A stretch of DNA of 18,321 bases from RPQK01 sp041946865 (GTDB lineage Bacteria > Acidobacteriota > UBA6911 > RPQK01), in contig JBHGBF010000143.1 of assembly GCA_041946865.1 (NCBI GenBank), positions 1 to 18,321 on the forward strand, given 5' to 3'. Position 1 is the first letter of the stretch. Every line of letters begins with the position of its first letter. A model generated the notes under the pieces. That model saw only the letters and a program-made list of their open reading frames with translations, searched no databases and was not told the DNA's origin. The translations under genes were made by a program, and so were the position numbers. Of this stretch, positions 1-7,704 are shown one piece after another.

Positions 1-462
1 CCACACAGCAGCGGTTCCTGTTGATTCATCTGTATACTTTCGCCAAAGTCCAGGGCCCGTATACGGGCTGTTCCGGGCAAGGTCAGCGTTGCTTCCCCGC
101 TCACGGGGCGTTCCAACACTCCCTTGACCGTCGTCGGGCCCCGCTGGTAGACCCCGTTCGACCGACGCGGTCTCAAACCCGCGAATGACCTGGACGCGGA
201 TTTGCCCCTCAGACCACTCGCGGCGAAAGCTTCCGTCGGTGCGCAGGCCCTTCCTCAGCGAGCGGTTCTCGGTAAGATGGCGGCCCGCCGAGTCTTCGAT
301 CCTGATCGTGCAAGCGGTTGATTGTCCGGTTTGCGCATCTCGAACCGTCACGGTGAGAATCGTGGCGGGCGAGAAGACTGGGACGAAGGCAGCAGCCAAT
401 GCCGCCGTCGCTGCCGCTCCCAGCGCCAGCTTCAGTTTCTCGCGTTTTGAAAAGGCACTCAT
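1..462 (-). CDS. Exported protein of unknown function, 3' end beyond the window; apparent frameshift
   Basis: Unrecognised protein. The ATG at 462 overlaps the dipeptidase stop in an ATGA arrangement, so the two are translationally coupled. Residues 1-30 have a basic start (KREK), an alanine-rich hydrophobic stretch and look like an uncleaved or cleaved export signal. The next ~70 residues (beginning TILTVTVRDAQTG) look like a beta-sandwich domain of the type that precedes secreted hydrolases, but this is only an impression. The starting frame is open to the window edge, yet from about position 170 downward the protein-like sequence and high-GC third codon positions move to another frame (GVYQRGPTTVKGVLERPVSG, then LTLPGTARIRALDFGES), as if one base were extra near 160-175. 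Either an assembly or sequencing error or a real lesion. Function cannot be assigned. Confidence 0.55.
   Translation of the reverse strand, partial: MSAFSKREKLKLALGAAATAALAAAFVPVFSPATILTVTVRDAQTGQSTACTIRIEDSAGRHLTENRSLRKGLRTDGSFRREWSEGQIRVQVIRGFETASVERGLPAGPDDGQGSVGTPRERGSNADLARNSPYTGPGLWRKYTDESTGTAAVW
27..54 (-). repeat. 28-bp dispersed repeat, copy 1
   Basis: On the minus strand this starts CCTGGACTTTGGCGAAA and ends ACAGATG. It matches 26 of 28 bases with 15634-15661 on the plus strand. Here it lies inside the exported-protein reading frame, encoding LDFGESIQM. Confidence 0.55.
55..68. repeat. Perfect 14-bp palindrome
   Basis: GCCCGTATACGGGC reads the same on both strands and directly abuts the 28-bp repeat copy. 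It may be an operator, part of a repeat element, or chance inside coding sequence. Confidence 0.35.
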
Positions 463-1514
463 TTCCCGGTTACCTGGCGGATCACCCGGAGCAGATTTCC
501 TCCGAGAACCTTTTTCACATCGTTGGGTTTATAGCCGCGGTTGAGGAGAGCTTCAGTGATGAGCGGCATTCCCGTCACGTCTTTCATCCCCTGAGGTACT
601 GCGGTTATTCCATCAAAATCCGAACCAAGTCCGACGTGATCAATTCCCGCGACCCGAATCGCATGGTCGATGTGATCGATCAGGACCCCTATCGGAACCT
701 CGTTTTTACGCGGACTGCCCTCCTCGCCAGTCTCAGCCAGAAAGCGCGGGTAGAAGTTAATACAGACAACTCCCCCATTCCTGGCCACCGCCCTGAGCAT
801 ATCGTCGCTCATGTTCCGGGGGATGTTGCGCAGCGAGCGGCACGACGAATGAGAGGCGATCACCGGCGACGTTGTTGTCTCGATTACGTCCCGGAAGGTC
901 TCGTCGCTCACATGCGAAACGTCCACGATCATCCCCATCCGGTTCATGGCCTGAACGATCCGCTTTCCGAGGTCGTTCAGCCCGTTCCATTTCTTCTCGC
1001 CGTCGCTGGCATCGGCAAAATCATTGGAATTGGACCAGGTGAGGGTCATGCACCGGACGCCAAGGTCGTGGAGCTCCTTCAATATCTCGATGTTACCTTG
1101 AATGACGTGTCCGCCTTCGAGTCCGAGCAGCGCCGCCACCTTCCCTTGCGCCACCAACTGCTCGATCTCGGATGCGGTGGTCGCCAGGCCCACCTTGTCC
1201 GGGCAGGACTGAACCGTCTGTTTGACCAGTCCGATCATCTCCCGGGCCCGATTCACCGCTTCATCTCCGGTCAGGCGTGGATGGACGAAAATCGCGAAGA
1301 ACTGGGCGTCAACACCGCCTTTTATCAGCCGCGGGATATCGACGTGTCCGGACCGGCCCTCCAGGCAGATCGTCTCTCCGCGCAGCATCCTCAACGCTGT
1401 ATCCGCGTGCGCATCGATAACGATGGCCTCACGATGAACTTTGGAGGCAAGGTCTTGGGCCAGACAAGTGGAGCAACAGACCAGTGACAGAAGACAGAGG
1501 ATTTTACCGTTCAC
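459..1514 (-). CDS. Exported membrane dipeptidase, peptidase family M19
   Basis: Zinc-dependent dipeptidase of the renal (membrane) dipeptidase family, which hydrolyses dipeptides, often with broad specificity including D-residues at the C-terminal position. Family landmarks are present in order: the HxD metal pair in IDAHADTAL (about residues 36-38), GLEGGH with the bridging glutamate, DVSH and ASHSS histidines, and GSDFDGI with the catalytic-site aspartate. The GTG at 1514 is chosen because a signal peptide (NGKILCLLSLVCCSTCLA, then QD) follows directly; an upstream TTG at 1571 would add 19 non-signal-like residues and overlap the symporter. No clear ribosome site distinguishes them. About 351 residues, normal for the family. 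It lies 43 bp after the symporter, so probably co-transcribed: the enzyme may release amino acids that the symporter imports (inference). Confidence 0.92.
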   Translation of the reverse strand: MNGKILCLLSLVCCSTCLAQDLASKVHREAIVIDAHADTALRMLRGETICLEGRSGHVDIPRLIKGGVDAQFFAIFVHPRLTGDEAVNRAREMIGLVKQTVQSCPDKVGLATTASEIEQLVAQGKVAALLGLEGGHVIQGNIEILKELHDLGVRCMTLTWSNSNDFADASDGEKKWNGLNDLGKRIVQAMNRMGMIVDVSHVSDETFRDVIETTTSPVIASHSSCRSLRNIPRNMSDDMLRAVARNGGVVCINFYPRFLAETGEEGSPRKNEVPIGVLIDHIDHAIRVAGIDHVGLGSDFDGITAVPQGMKDVTGMPLITEALLNRGYKPNDVKKVLGGNLLRVIRQVTGK

Positions 1515-1557
1515 ACTATCAGCACTATAGCAGAAACGGCCTAAACACGAGCCGCGC

Positions 1558-3318
1558 CTACCAGAACACAATATTTACAGCGACCAGGACCACGCCTACC
1601 GTTGCCACCCAAAGCAGAGGCTGCTTGTACCAGGGACACGGCCCTTCATCAGGGAGCGGGGTCAGGCCGTAGACCAGATTCGCCAGTTCCTCGACCGGTT
1701 TCGGCCTGGTAAACAGGCTGACCATGACCACCACGCCCACCGAAATCAGCAGCGACCAGAGCGCGCCAAACATGTTCACCGCCATGTCCTTCGCCAGCGG
1801 TGACAGGGCAATGTACTTCACGTGTTCCGGATTGAGCGCCGTGGCATCGAAGTAACCCGGGAAGGAATGCACGTAGATAAACATGCCGATAGAGGAGAGA
1901 ATCCCTGCCAGGAATCCCCAGAAACCGCCCGCCGGGGTGGCCCCTTTCCAAAGCATTCCCAGGATCACGGCGCCAAAAAGCGGCACGATAAAGAACATGA
2001 CGAGGACCTGCAGGTACACCAGAATGTTGCTGAACAGCATGGCGGCGTAGGCGGTCAGGATGGCGATGAAGACGCCGATGATGGAGCACCATCGCCCCAT
2101 GCTCACATAGTGCGCATCGGTCGCTTTCCTGTTCAGGAGGGGGCGATAGACGTCATAGGTCCAAACCGTGGCAAACGCGCTGATGTTCCCCGCCATGCCG
2201 GACATGAAACCGGCGATCATGGCCGTTACACCCAGGCCGAGGAGCCCGGGGCCAAAATACCGGGCCATCATCAGGGGAAGGACTTCGTTGTAGCTGTGAC
2301 CTCCGGTTGCCTGCGCGACATTTTCCGGGACAAGTTGGATTCCCGATTTCTGGGTAAGAATAGCGAGGCCCAGCAGTCCGGGGAGAGTGACGATGAGCGG
2401 GACCATCATTTTCAGGGCGGCGCCGATAACGGTTCCATTTTGCGCCGCCTTCAAATCTTTTGCCGCCATGACGCGCTGCACCTGGAGGAAGTCCGTGCAC
2501 CAGTACCCGAAAGAGACTGCCAGACCGAGACCGAAGACCATGCCGATCCAGTGCATCCCCATCGGGTTGTCGGCAGCCGAGCCCAGATTGGCCCACAGGC
2601 TCGTGAAGTTCTCTCCCGGATGCTGGGCGTTTATGCTCTCTGTCAGTTTCCGCCACCCGCCTGCCTCAATCAGACCCAGGATGGGGATGAGCAAAGAGCC
2701 CAGCCAGATCAGAAAAAACTGCAGGACCTCGTTGAAAACCGCAGACAGCAGGCCACCGAGCGCCACATAGACCGCGACCGTAATTGAGGATACCCAGATG
2801 CTGAAGTGGATATTCCAGCCGAGAATGATCTGCATGACCTTGGCCATGGCGAACATGTTGACGCCGCAGACCAGGACGGTCATGAAGGTAAAAGAAATGC
2901 CGGCCAGTGAGCGCGCCCCTTCTCCATACCTGAGTTTCAAATAGCCGGGCACAGAGTGCGTCTTGCAGATGTAGTAAAACGGCAACATCACGAGGGCGAG
3001 AAACAAAATGGCGGGGATGGCGCCGATGAGATAGGCATGCGCGCCCAGCATACCGTACTGGTAGGCCATCGCGGACCAGCCCATTGTCTCCAGGGAGCTG
3101 AGGTTGGCCGAGATGAAGCTCAGTCCCGCGATCCAGGCGGTCATCTTCCGGCCGGCCATGAAAAAATCCTCACCGGTAGTGGTGAACTTCCTGAGGTAGA
3201 AGCCGATCGCCAGAACGACGATGAAGTAGATAACGATAATGGCGATGTCGATGGCGGCGAGCGAGAGGAGTCGTGAAGGCGCCGCCGCGGCGAGGACGCT
3301 CAAAAAGGATTCAGTCAT
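1558..3318 (-). CDS. Sodium:solute symporter (SSS family)
   Basis: Inner-membrane secondary transporter, 586 residues, driven by a sodium gradient in this family. The sequence has many hydrophobic segments along its whole length, starting with AAIDIAIIVIYFIVVLAIGFYL (about residues 21-42). The signature regions of the SGLT-like fold are visible: GEDFFMAGRKMTAWIAGLSF, ANLSSLETMGWSAMAYQYG, and the SVPGYLKLRYG segment. The final hydrophobic segment lies at the extreme C-terminus. Start ATG at 3318 has GAGGG about 10 bases upstream. Substrate cannot be read from the sequence; the dipeptidase next door makes amino acids or small peptides plausible, while other SSS members carry sugars, nucleosides or carboxylates. 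A weak promoter candidate (TTGCGA-15-TACTAT) lies upstream but is not listed separately. Confidence 0.93.
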   Translation of the reverse strand: MTESFLSVLAAAAPSRLLSLAAIDIAIIVIYFIVVLAIGFYLRKFTTTGEDFFMAGRKMTAWIAGLSFISANLSSLETMGWSAMAYQYGMLGAHAYLIGAIPAILFLALVMLPFYYICKTHSVPGYLKLRYGEGARSLAGISFTFMTVLVCGVNMFAMAKVMQIILGWNIHFSIWVSSITVAVYVALGGLLSAVFNEVLQFFLIWLGSLLIPILGLIEAGGWRKLTESINAQHPGENFTSLWANLGSAADNPMGMHWIGMVFGLGLAVSFGYWCTDFLQVQRVMAAKDLKAAQNGTVIGAALKMMVPLIVTLPGLLGLAILTQKSGIQLVPENVAQATGGHSYNEVLPLMMARYFGPGLLGLGVTAMIAGFMSGMAGNISAFATVWTYDVYRPLLNRKATDAHYVSMGRWCSIIGVFIAILTAYAAMLFSNILVYLQVLVMFFIVPLFGAVILGMLWKGATPAGGFWGFLAGILSSIGMFIYVHSFPGYFDATALNPEHVKYIALSPLAKDMAVNMFGALWSLLISVGVVVMVSLFTRPKPVEELANLVYGLTPLPDEGPCPWYKQPLLWVATVGVVLVAVNIVFW

Positions 3319-3566
3319 TGTGGCTAACCCTCTTGTCAGTTAACGATAACGGAAATCCCGCGAAGGATAGTACGAATCGCAGGGCGGTCGCAAGGCAGGA
3401 GTGGGCGCCCTGATCCGTCGATAACAATCACGCAGAAGGCGACAAGGGGCTTGCACGCGCTGGAAAGCCCGATAGATAGAGGATCCCGAGAGGGAACGAG
3501 CCAAAAGAGACGACCGCTTCGAGCGACTAGGGGGACGGAAGACGCCGAAGAATAACGGGGAATAAC

Positions 3567-3606
3567 GCGGACAGCGCGAACCGGATTCGCAGCTGTCCGC
3601 TTTTTT
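3567..3606 (+). terminator. Strong hairpin with six-T tail
   Basis: GCGGACAGC (3567-3575) pairs with GCTGTCCGC (3592-3600). An inner GCGAA/TTCGC stem (3576-3580 with 3586-3590) closes a CCGGA loop. TTTTTT follows at 3601-3606 in the plus direction. No plus-strand gene is visible upstream in 3319-3566. The hairpin also sits directly after the DUF1080 stop on the minus strand, where its tail (GTTATTCC) is poorer, so it may act in either direction. Confidence 0.65.
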
Positions 3607-3611
3607 GGGCT

Positions 3612-4373
3612 TTATGAGGCCTTTGCCGGCTTGATCACGCGGATCTTGATATTGCGGTAGGACACCCGGTTGCCGTGGTCCTGGAGAAGGATATGGCCCT
3701 CGGGAGCTTCACCAAACCCGGCCATTCCTTTGAATTTGCTTTGGGCCTTATGGGCCAGGAAGGCGTTGGAACCCCGCTCGTATTCCAGGATTTTCTTGCC
3801 GTTCAGCCAGTGTTCAACGTGTTTCCCGTCGACAAGAATGCGGGCCTGGTTCCATTCCCCGACCGGCTTCACGGGCTTGTCGGAGACCGCGGGTATCAGA
3901 TCGTAGAGCGATCCCAGGGTGCGGTTTCCACTGATTCCTTTGGTGGCATCGGGATGCCGCGTGTCGTCAAGGATCTGGTATTCCAGGCCTATGGCGGAAC
4001 CCGGGCGGCCGGGCTCAATCCCGACCACGAAATACTTGATCCCGCTGTTGGCGCCCGGTGTGAGCTTGAACTCGACCGAGAGCTCGAAATTGCCGTACTG
4101 ATCGACGGTGACCACATCGCCACCATGGCGTGATTCGGCGCCTCCTGACTCCAGAACCGTCAGCTCACCGTTCTCCACGCCCCATCCGAACTCCGGGAAC
4201 CTGTCAAGTTTCGCCCCTCGCCAGCCGTTGGTTGTCTTTCCGTCAAAAAGCAGTTTCCAGCCGTCTTTGATCTCCTGCGGAGTCAGCGTGTTCGGCGCCT
4301 GATCCGCGGCCGCAGCCACCCCGCCGAGTAGAGCCCCGACTCCGCACAGAACGAGCAGTCTTATCCGATTCAT
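3612..4373 (-). CDS. Secreted DUF1080 (3-keto-disaccharide hydrolase-like) protein
   Basis: About 253 residues with an N-terminal signal peptide (MNRIRLLVLCGVGALLGGVAAAA). It then has the DUF1080 pattern: GWKLLFDGKTTNGWRG near the start, a ...WGVENGELTV... strand, NFELSVEFKLTPGANSGIKY, and WNQARILVDGKHVEHWLNGKK, ending in a short basic tail. The fold is a concanavalin-like beta sandwich. Some members hydrolyse 3-keto-glycosides, but many have unknown substrates, so a carbohydrate-related periplasmic role is family knowledge and not shown here. The ATG at 4373 is preferred over the GTG at 4388 because GAGG lies about 9 bases upstream of it and the signal peptide begins directly. Monocistronic, with its own promoter at 4435-4462. 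Confidence 0.9.
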   Translation of the reverse strand: MNRIRLLVLCGVGALLGGVAAAADQAPNTLTPQEIKDGWKLLFDGKTTNGWRGAKLDRFPEFGWGVENGELTVLESGGAESRHGGDVVTVDQYGNFELSVEFKLTPGANSGIKYFVVGIEPGRPGSAIGLEYQILDDTRHPDATKGISGNRTLGSLYDLIPAVSDKPVKPVGEWNQARILVDGKHVEHWLNGKKILEYERGSNAFLAHKAQSKFKGMAGFGEAPEGHILLQDHGNRVSYRNIKIRVIKPAKAS

Positions 4374-4434
4374 ACCGTCTTGCCTCACATTCCCTCACAT
4401 CATCCGACAAACGGTGATGCGGTCTTTTACCTCG

Positions 4435-4462
4435 ATTATCCGTCGTCCCGCACTTTTGGCAA
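4435..4462 (-). promoter_or_regulatory. Promoter for the DUF1080 gene
   Basis: Minus-strand TTGCCA (4462-4457), 16 bases, then GATAAT (4440-4435). Each hexamer matches the sigma-70 consensus at five of six positions. It gives a leader of about 55 bases before the ATG at 4373. Confidence 0.6.
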
Positions 4463-4483
4463 GGAAAAACGCCCCAGCTATCC

Positions 4484-4489
4484 TACAAT
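4484..4489 (+). promoter_or_regulatory. Possible -10 box for the small membrane protein
   Basis: TACAAT, 50 bases ahead of the ATG at 4539. No -35 hexamer at normal spacing and no TG extension, so weak on its own; the same hexamer precedes other genes in the window. Confidence 0.35.
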
Positions 4490-4538
4490 AGCGCTCGCCT
4501 GCACGGATACCGATCTCTGCAGGGAGGGAGGCACGGGT

Positions 4539-4877
4539 ATGGAAAGACTCACCGACAAACGCGGTGCACGATCGTGGTTTCTCTATCATCTCGGGTGGTA
4601 CCTGAACCTGCTCCTGGTCCTGGCCGTCCTGGTTGCGGCCCTCTATTTCTTTGTCCGGATCATGAGCGGTTCAGAGACGGAACTTTATGACGCAGTGATG
4701 ATGATGTCCTTCGTCATCCTGGCGGCCATCCTGCTCATGGGTGCAGGTCTTTCACGCTACCAGGCTCGTCTCGAAGGCCAGCATCTGGAGTTGAAGAAGA
4801 CCATCGTAGCGCTTGGTGAGAGAGTTTCCGCACTCGAGCCCGAAGAGGAAAAACACGAGGCGTCTGCCCAGGTCTGA
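4539..4877 (+). CDS. Small membrane protein with C-terminal coiled coil, unknown function
   Basis: 112 residues. A basic N-terminus (residues 1-18) is followed by two membrane segments, about 20-41 (WYLNLLLVLAVLVAALYFF) and 48-70 (AVMMMSFVILAAILLMGAG). Residues 72-105 form a charged, helix-prone tail (LEGQHLELKKTIVALGERVSALEPEEEK) with heptad-like spacing, probably a short coiled coil in the cytoplasm. Start chosen at 4539 because AGGGAGG lies 8-10 bases upstream; an upstream open stretch to 4380 has no signal and would pass through the putative -10. No family recognised. It lies 205 bp ahead of the MreB-like gene on the same strand, so a role at the envelope or with the actin filament is conceivable but unproven. 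Confidence 0.7.
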   Translation: MERLTDKRGARSWFLYHLGWYLNLLLVLAVLVAALYFFVRIMSGSETELYDAVMMMSFVILAAILLMGAGLSRYQARLEGQHLELKKTIVALGERVSALEPEEEKHEASAQV

Positions 4878-4906
4878 AAGGCCGTCGTCCCGAAGCCGAG
4901 GTTTCG

Positions 4907-4941
4907 AGCCGCCGCCGCCAGAAAACCCGGCGCCGGCGGCT
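4907..4941. other. GC-rich hairpin between the small membrane gene and mreB-like gene
   Basis: AGCCGCCG (4907-4914) pairs perfectly with CGGCGGCT (4934-4941), and four more pairs form after one mismatch, leaving the loop AGAAAACCC. No T-run follows, so it is not a classical terminator. It may still mark the 3' end of the upstream transcript. Confidence 0.3.
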
Positions 4942-5082
4942 GTGTGGGATCTCGCCCTTCCCGATTGCCGATCCCCTCCAAGAAGCCTTTCGGCCCCCCG
5001 GTTTTCTCCAAAAAAGAGTGAGCGAAATCGCCTTTCTGCGAGTCCCCCGGCAGTAAGATTCCGGCCCCGGGAGTACTGTGAA

Positions 5083-6162
5083 ATGACCAAGCATTTGTCT
5101 TTAGGCAGCGTTACAGATTGGGCCAAACAGGACATTGCGATCGACATGGGGACGGCCAACACGGTCATGTACGTCAGGGGACGCGGGATTGTGGTCAACG
5201 AGCCGTCACTCGTCGTCATGAGCGATCGCAAGAATCAGAATCCAGTTCATGCGGTAGGAGAAGCAGCTAAACAGATGATCGGCCGGACCCCTCGCAGCCT
5301 CAAGGTGATCCGTCCTCTTCAACGCGGAGTCATCGCCGACTTTACGGCCACGCAAAGCATGCTGAAGACTCTGATCGCGAAGGCAGTGCGCCGCCGCACT
5401 CCTTGGCGGTCACGGGTTATGATCTCGGTGCCCGCCATGGCGACTTCAGTGGAGGCTCGAGCCTTCAAAGATGTCGTGAGCAACCTGCCGGGAGTGCGCT
5501 CGGTGGCGACAGTACCCGATCCGCTGGCGGGCGCATATGGAGTCGGGTTGCCAGTTGACGAGGCGATCGGCTGCATGCTGACCGATATCGGCGCGGGTGT
5601 GACCGAAACCGCGGTGATCAGCAAGGGCGGGATCGTGCTGACGCGCTCCATACCCTTGGGAGGGGACGCTGTTGACGAGAGAATCCTCCACAGCGTTCGA
5701 AAGAAGTTCAACGTCATTATCGGCGAACAGACAGCGGAAGAGGTCAAAATCCGCATCGGTTCAGCCGTGCCTCTTCGTAATCAGCTCAGCATGCTGGCGA
5801 CGGGTCGAAGCCTTCATACCGGGCTGCCGGAGACGGTCGAGATCCATACGAACGAGGTGTGCGAAGCCATTACAGGGGTCAACCTGGCGATTGTCGAGCT
5901 CGTCCGGCGGGTGCTTGAGCAGACCCCGCCCGAGTTGGCGGCCGATATTCTCGATCGAGGCGTGGTTCTTACCGGCGGAGGGGCACTCCTGAGGAATGTG
6001 GACCAATTCCTCTCAGAGCAGATCGGCATTCCGGTCATTCTGGCCGCTCAGCCCCTGACATCGGTAGCGACCGGCGCGGGGGAAATGATCAAACGCGCAA
6101 AGGGCAAAGCCGATAGGGAGCGCACCACCTGGCCGATGCGAGCCGCCGGCCTGCTGTGGTGA
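5083..6162 (+). CDS. mreB: MreB-like bacterial actin (rod-shape protein paralogue)
   Basis: 359 residues of the MreB/Mbl actin family, which forms membrane-bound ATP-dependent filaments guiding wall synthesis. Visible blocks: phosphate-1 loop IDMGTANTVMYVRGRGIVVNEPS, the VGEAAKQMIGRTP and RPLQRGVIADF strands, the VPAMATSVEARAF segment, phosphate-2 loop LTDIGAGVTETAVISKGGIV, and the adenosine loop VLTGGGALLRNV. Divergence from canonical MreB: DIGAG in place of DIGGG, and DPLAGAYGVGLPV where MreB usually reads EPMAAAIGAGLPV, so an aspartate replaces the conserved glutamate near the nucleotide site. A long open extension upstream to 4813 is rejected: ATG 5083 has GGGAG about 9 bases upstream and begins at the family N-terminus. 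No mreC or mreD lies beside it, suggesting a secondary paralogue (inference). Confidence 0.9.
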   Translation: MTKHLSLGSVTDWAKQDIAIDMGTANTVMYVRGRGIVVNEPSLVVMSDRKNQNPVHAVGEAAKQMIGRTPRSLKVIRPLQRGVIADFTATQSMLKTLIAKAVRRRTPWRSRVMISVPAMATSVEARAFKDVVSNLPGVRSVATVPDPLAGAYGVGLPVDEAIGCMLTDIGAGVTETAVISKGGIVLTRSIPLGGDAVDERILHSVRKKFNVIIGEQTAEEVKIRIGSAVPLRNQLSMLATGRSLHTGLPETVEIHTNEVCEAITGVNLAIVELVRRVLEQTPPELAADILDRGVVLTGGGALLRNVDQFLSEQIGIPVILAAQPLTSVATGAGEMIKRAKGKADRERTTWPMRAAGLLW

Positions 6163-6179
6163 CAAGTCAAACGGGCACT

Positions 6180-7661
6180 TCAGGACGGCTTCGGGCTGCA
6201 GCGACAGATGGCAATGAGCGAGACGCCGCCAAAGAGCGGGGCAAGCGACAGATCCAGACGGCGCAGGATGGGAACGAGGCGGTCGAATCGCCGGATGTCC
6301 CCGTTGCTCAGCTGTTTTCTACCGAGCACCTTCCCGGCAATGAACCAGCCGATCGCGCCGAAGAAGTTGTGATCGAGGATATCTTCTACTTCGAAGCCGG
6401 TCTCGGCGAGAAGTGACCGCAGCTCGCCTCTTCGGTACCTCCTGAAGTGCCCTAACTCCTGGTCCATGGTGCAGAACAGGGCAGGGTGCGCAGGCACCAG
6501 CAGGAGAAGTTTCCCGTCAGGTTTCAGGAGCCGCTTCATCGACCTGAGAGCCTGATCATCGTGTTCGACATGCTCCAGCACGTTGGTGCAGATGACGGTG
6601 TCGAACGTCTGGCCCGACAGTACGCTGGGAATGGGCTGATTCGCATCCCAGACCACAGTGTCGAGGAATGTGTCGGTGCTGAAGCGGTCGCGAATGATAC
6701 TCAAAGACCCGGGTGCATGGTCAGTAGCCACAATCTGCTCGACCTTCGGGTCGTTAACCAGCTCGGCGATGATGTTTCCTATGCCCGCGCCCACTTCGAG
6801 CACCCGAGGGCCGACATGCTGCCTCAGCCTTCCGAAAATCCAGCGGTTGTACCTGATTGCTTTCTCGAAGACTTCGAGCGTCAAGACCCCGGTGTCCGGC
6901 GGTTCTGGCGGGTTGACCAGCGCTCGCTCCAGAGCCGCACGATCCTTCACGAACGGCTTCCGGCTCAGCGAGAAGACAGCGATGTGCCGAAGGGCGGCCA
7001 CTCCGTCCTTCCAGGTGATTTTCTTGCCCTGCTCATAAGACCGGCCGTAGTAGTTGATCGGAACTTCGTAGACAGTACAGGGGAGTTTCGAGATCTTCGC
7101 GGTGATCTCCGGCTCAAAGCCGAAACGGGGCGAGACCAGCTCGATGTTCTGAATGATCTCCCGCTTGAAGGCCTTGTAGCAGGTCTCCATGTCGGTCAGA
7201 TTGAGGTCGGTGAACAGGTTCGAAAGCAGCGTCAACAGCCGGTTCCCGAGGGTGTGCCGGAAGTACAGCACGCGGCGTTCACCGTGCAGAAAACGTGAAC
7301 CGTAGACGACATCGGCCAAACCTGCGTCAATCGGGCGCAGCAGCATTTCGTAATCCTGCGGCGAGTATTCGAGATCTGCATCTTGAACGATGACCACGTC
7401 TTTAGTTGCCAGGGCAAAGGCCGCGTGCAGAGCCGCGCCTTTCCCGCGATTTTCCGGCTGAAGGACGATACGGATCTCCGGATCGCACCTGTATTCGTTC
7501 AGTATCCGGCGCGTCCCGTCGTTGGAGAAATCGTCAACGATGATAATTTCCTTTTCGCGCTGAACGGCCTTGATCCGGCGGATGATCTCCCGAATGGTCC
7601 GGCGTTCGTTGTGAACCGGCATCGCGACGCTGATCGATGACAAACGGCGGGTCGAGCCCAA
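6180..7661 (-). CDS. Bifunctional family 2 glycosyltransferase / SAM-dependent methyltransferase
   Basis: 493 residues with two domains. Residues 1-~235 are a GT2 glycosyltransferase of the dolichyl-phosphate-mannose-synthase type: SVAMPVHNE, IIIVDDFSNDGT, ENRGKGAALHAAF, the metal-binding DAD (about 94-96), DMETCYKAF and the FEPEITAKI, PINYYGRSYEQGKKITWKDG blocks. It should move a sugar from a nucleotide or lipid donor. Residues ~260-493 are a class I methyltransferase: SAM loop LEVGAGIGN (about 288-296), acidic ATDHAP, and NVLEHVEHDDQAL followed by RLLKPDGKLLLLVPAHP. The TTG at 7661 is chosen because AGGAGGAGG sits just upstream and because a GTG at 7742 would lie upstream of the promoter at 7705-7733. 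Convergent with mreB-like gene, 17 bp apart. Acceptor and methyl target unknown; a surface-glycan role is likely. Confidence 0.9.
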   Translation of the reverse strand: MGSTRRLSSISVAMPVHNERRTIREIIRRIKAVQREKEIIIVDDFSNDGTRRILNEYRCDPEIRIVLQPENRGKGAALHAAFALATKDVVIVQDADLEYSPQDYEMLLRPIDAGLADVVYGSRFLHGERRVLYFRHTLGNRLLTLLSNLFTDLNLTDMETCYKAFKREIIQNIELVSPRFGFEPEITAKISKLPCTVYEVPINYYGRSYEQGKKITWKDGVAALRHIAVFSLSRKPFVKDRAALERALVNPPEPPDTGVLTLEVFEKAIRYNRWIFGRLRQHVGPRVLEVGAGIGNIIAELVNDPKVEQIVATDHAPGSLSIIRDRFSTDTFLDTVVWDANQPIPSVLSGQTFDTVICTNVLEHVEHDDQALRSMKRLLKPDGKLLLLVPAHPALFCTMDQELGHFRRYRRGELRSLLAETGFEVEDILDHNFFGAIGWFIAGKVLGRKQLSNGDIRRFDRLVPILRRLDLSLAPLFGGVSLIAICRCSPKPS

Positions 7662-7664
7662 AAT

Positions 7665-7673
7665 CCTCCTCCT
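7665..7673 (-). promoter_or_regulatory. Strong ribosome binding site deciding a TTG start
   Basis: Minus-strand AGGAGGAGG. The first AGGAGG is six bases from the TTG at 7661, the optimum range. No ATG or GTG in frame is close enough to use it. Confidence 0.75.
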
Positions 7674-7704
7674 GTTTCCGCTGCGCTTGCGCTCTGTTTG
7701 GAGA

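Noticed and set aside
399..1487. Long plus-strand open frame (362 codons)
   Set aside because: It lies wholly opposite the M19 dipeptidase, whose family motifs are clear; the plus frame has the composition of an antisense shadow.
1822..2787. Long plus-strand open frame (321 codons), rich in H, Q, D
   Set aside because: Antisense to the hydrophobic symporter; hydrophobic codons read backwards give such charged sequences.
6486..7298. Plus-strand open frame of 270 codons
   Set aside because: Antisense to the glycosyltransferase-methyltransferase, with no ribosome site or recognisable motif.
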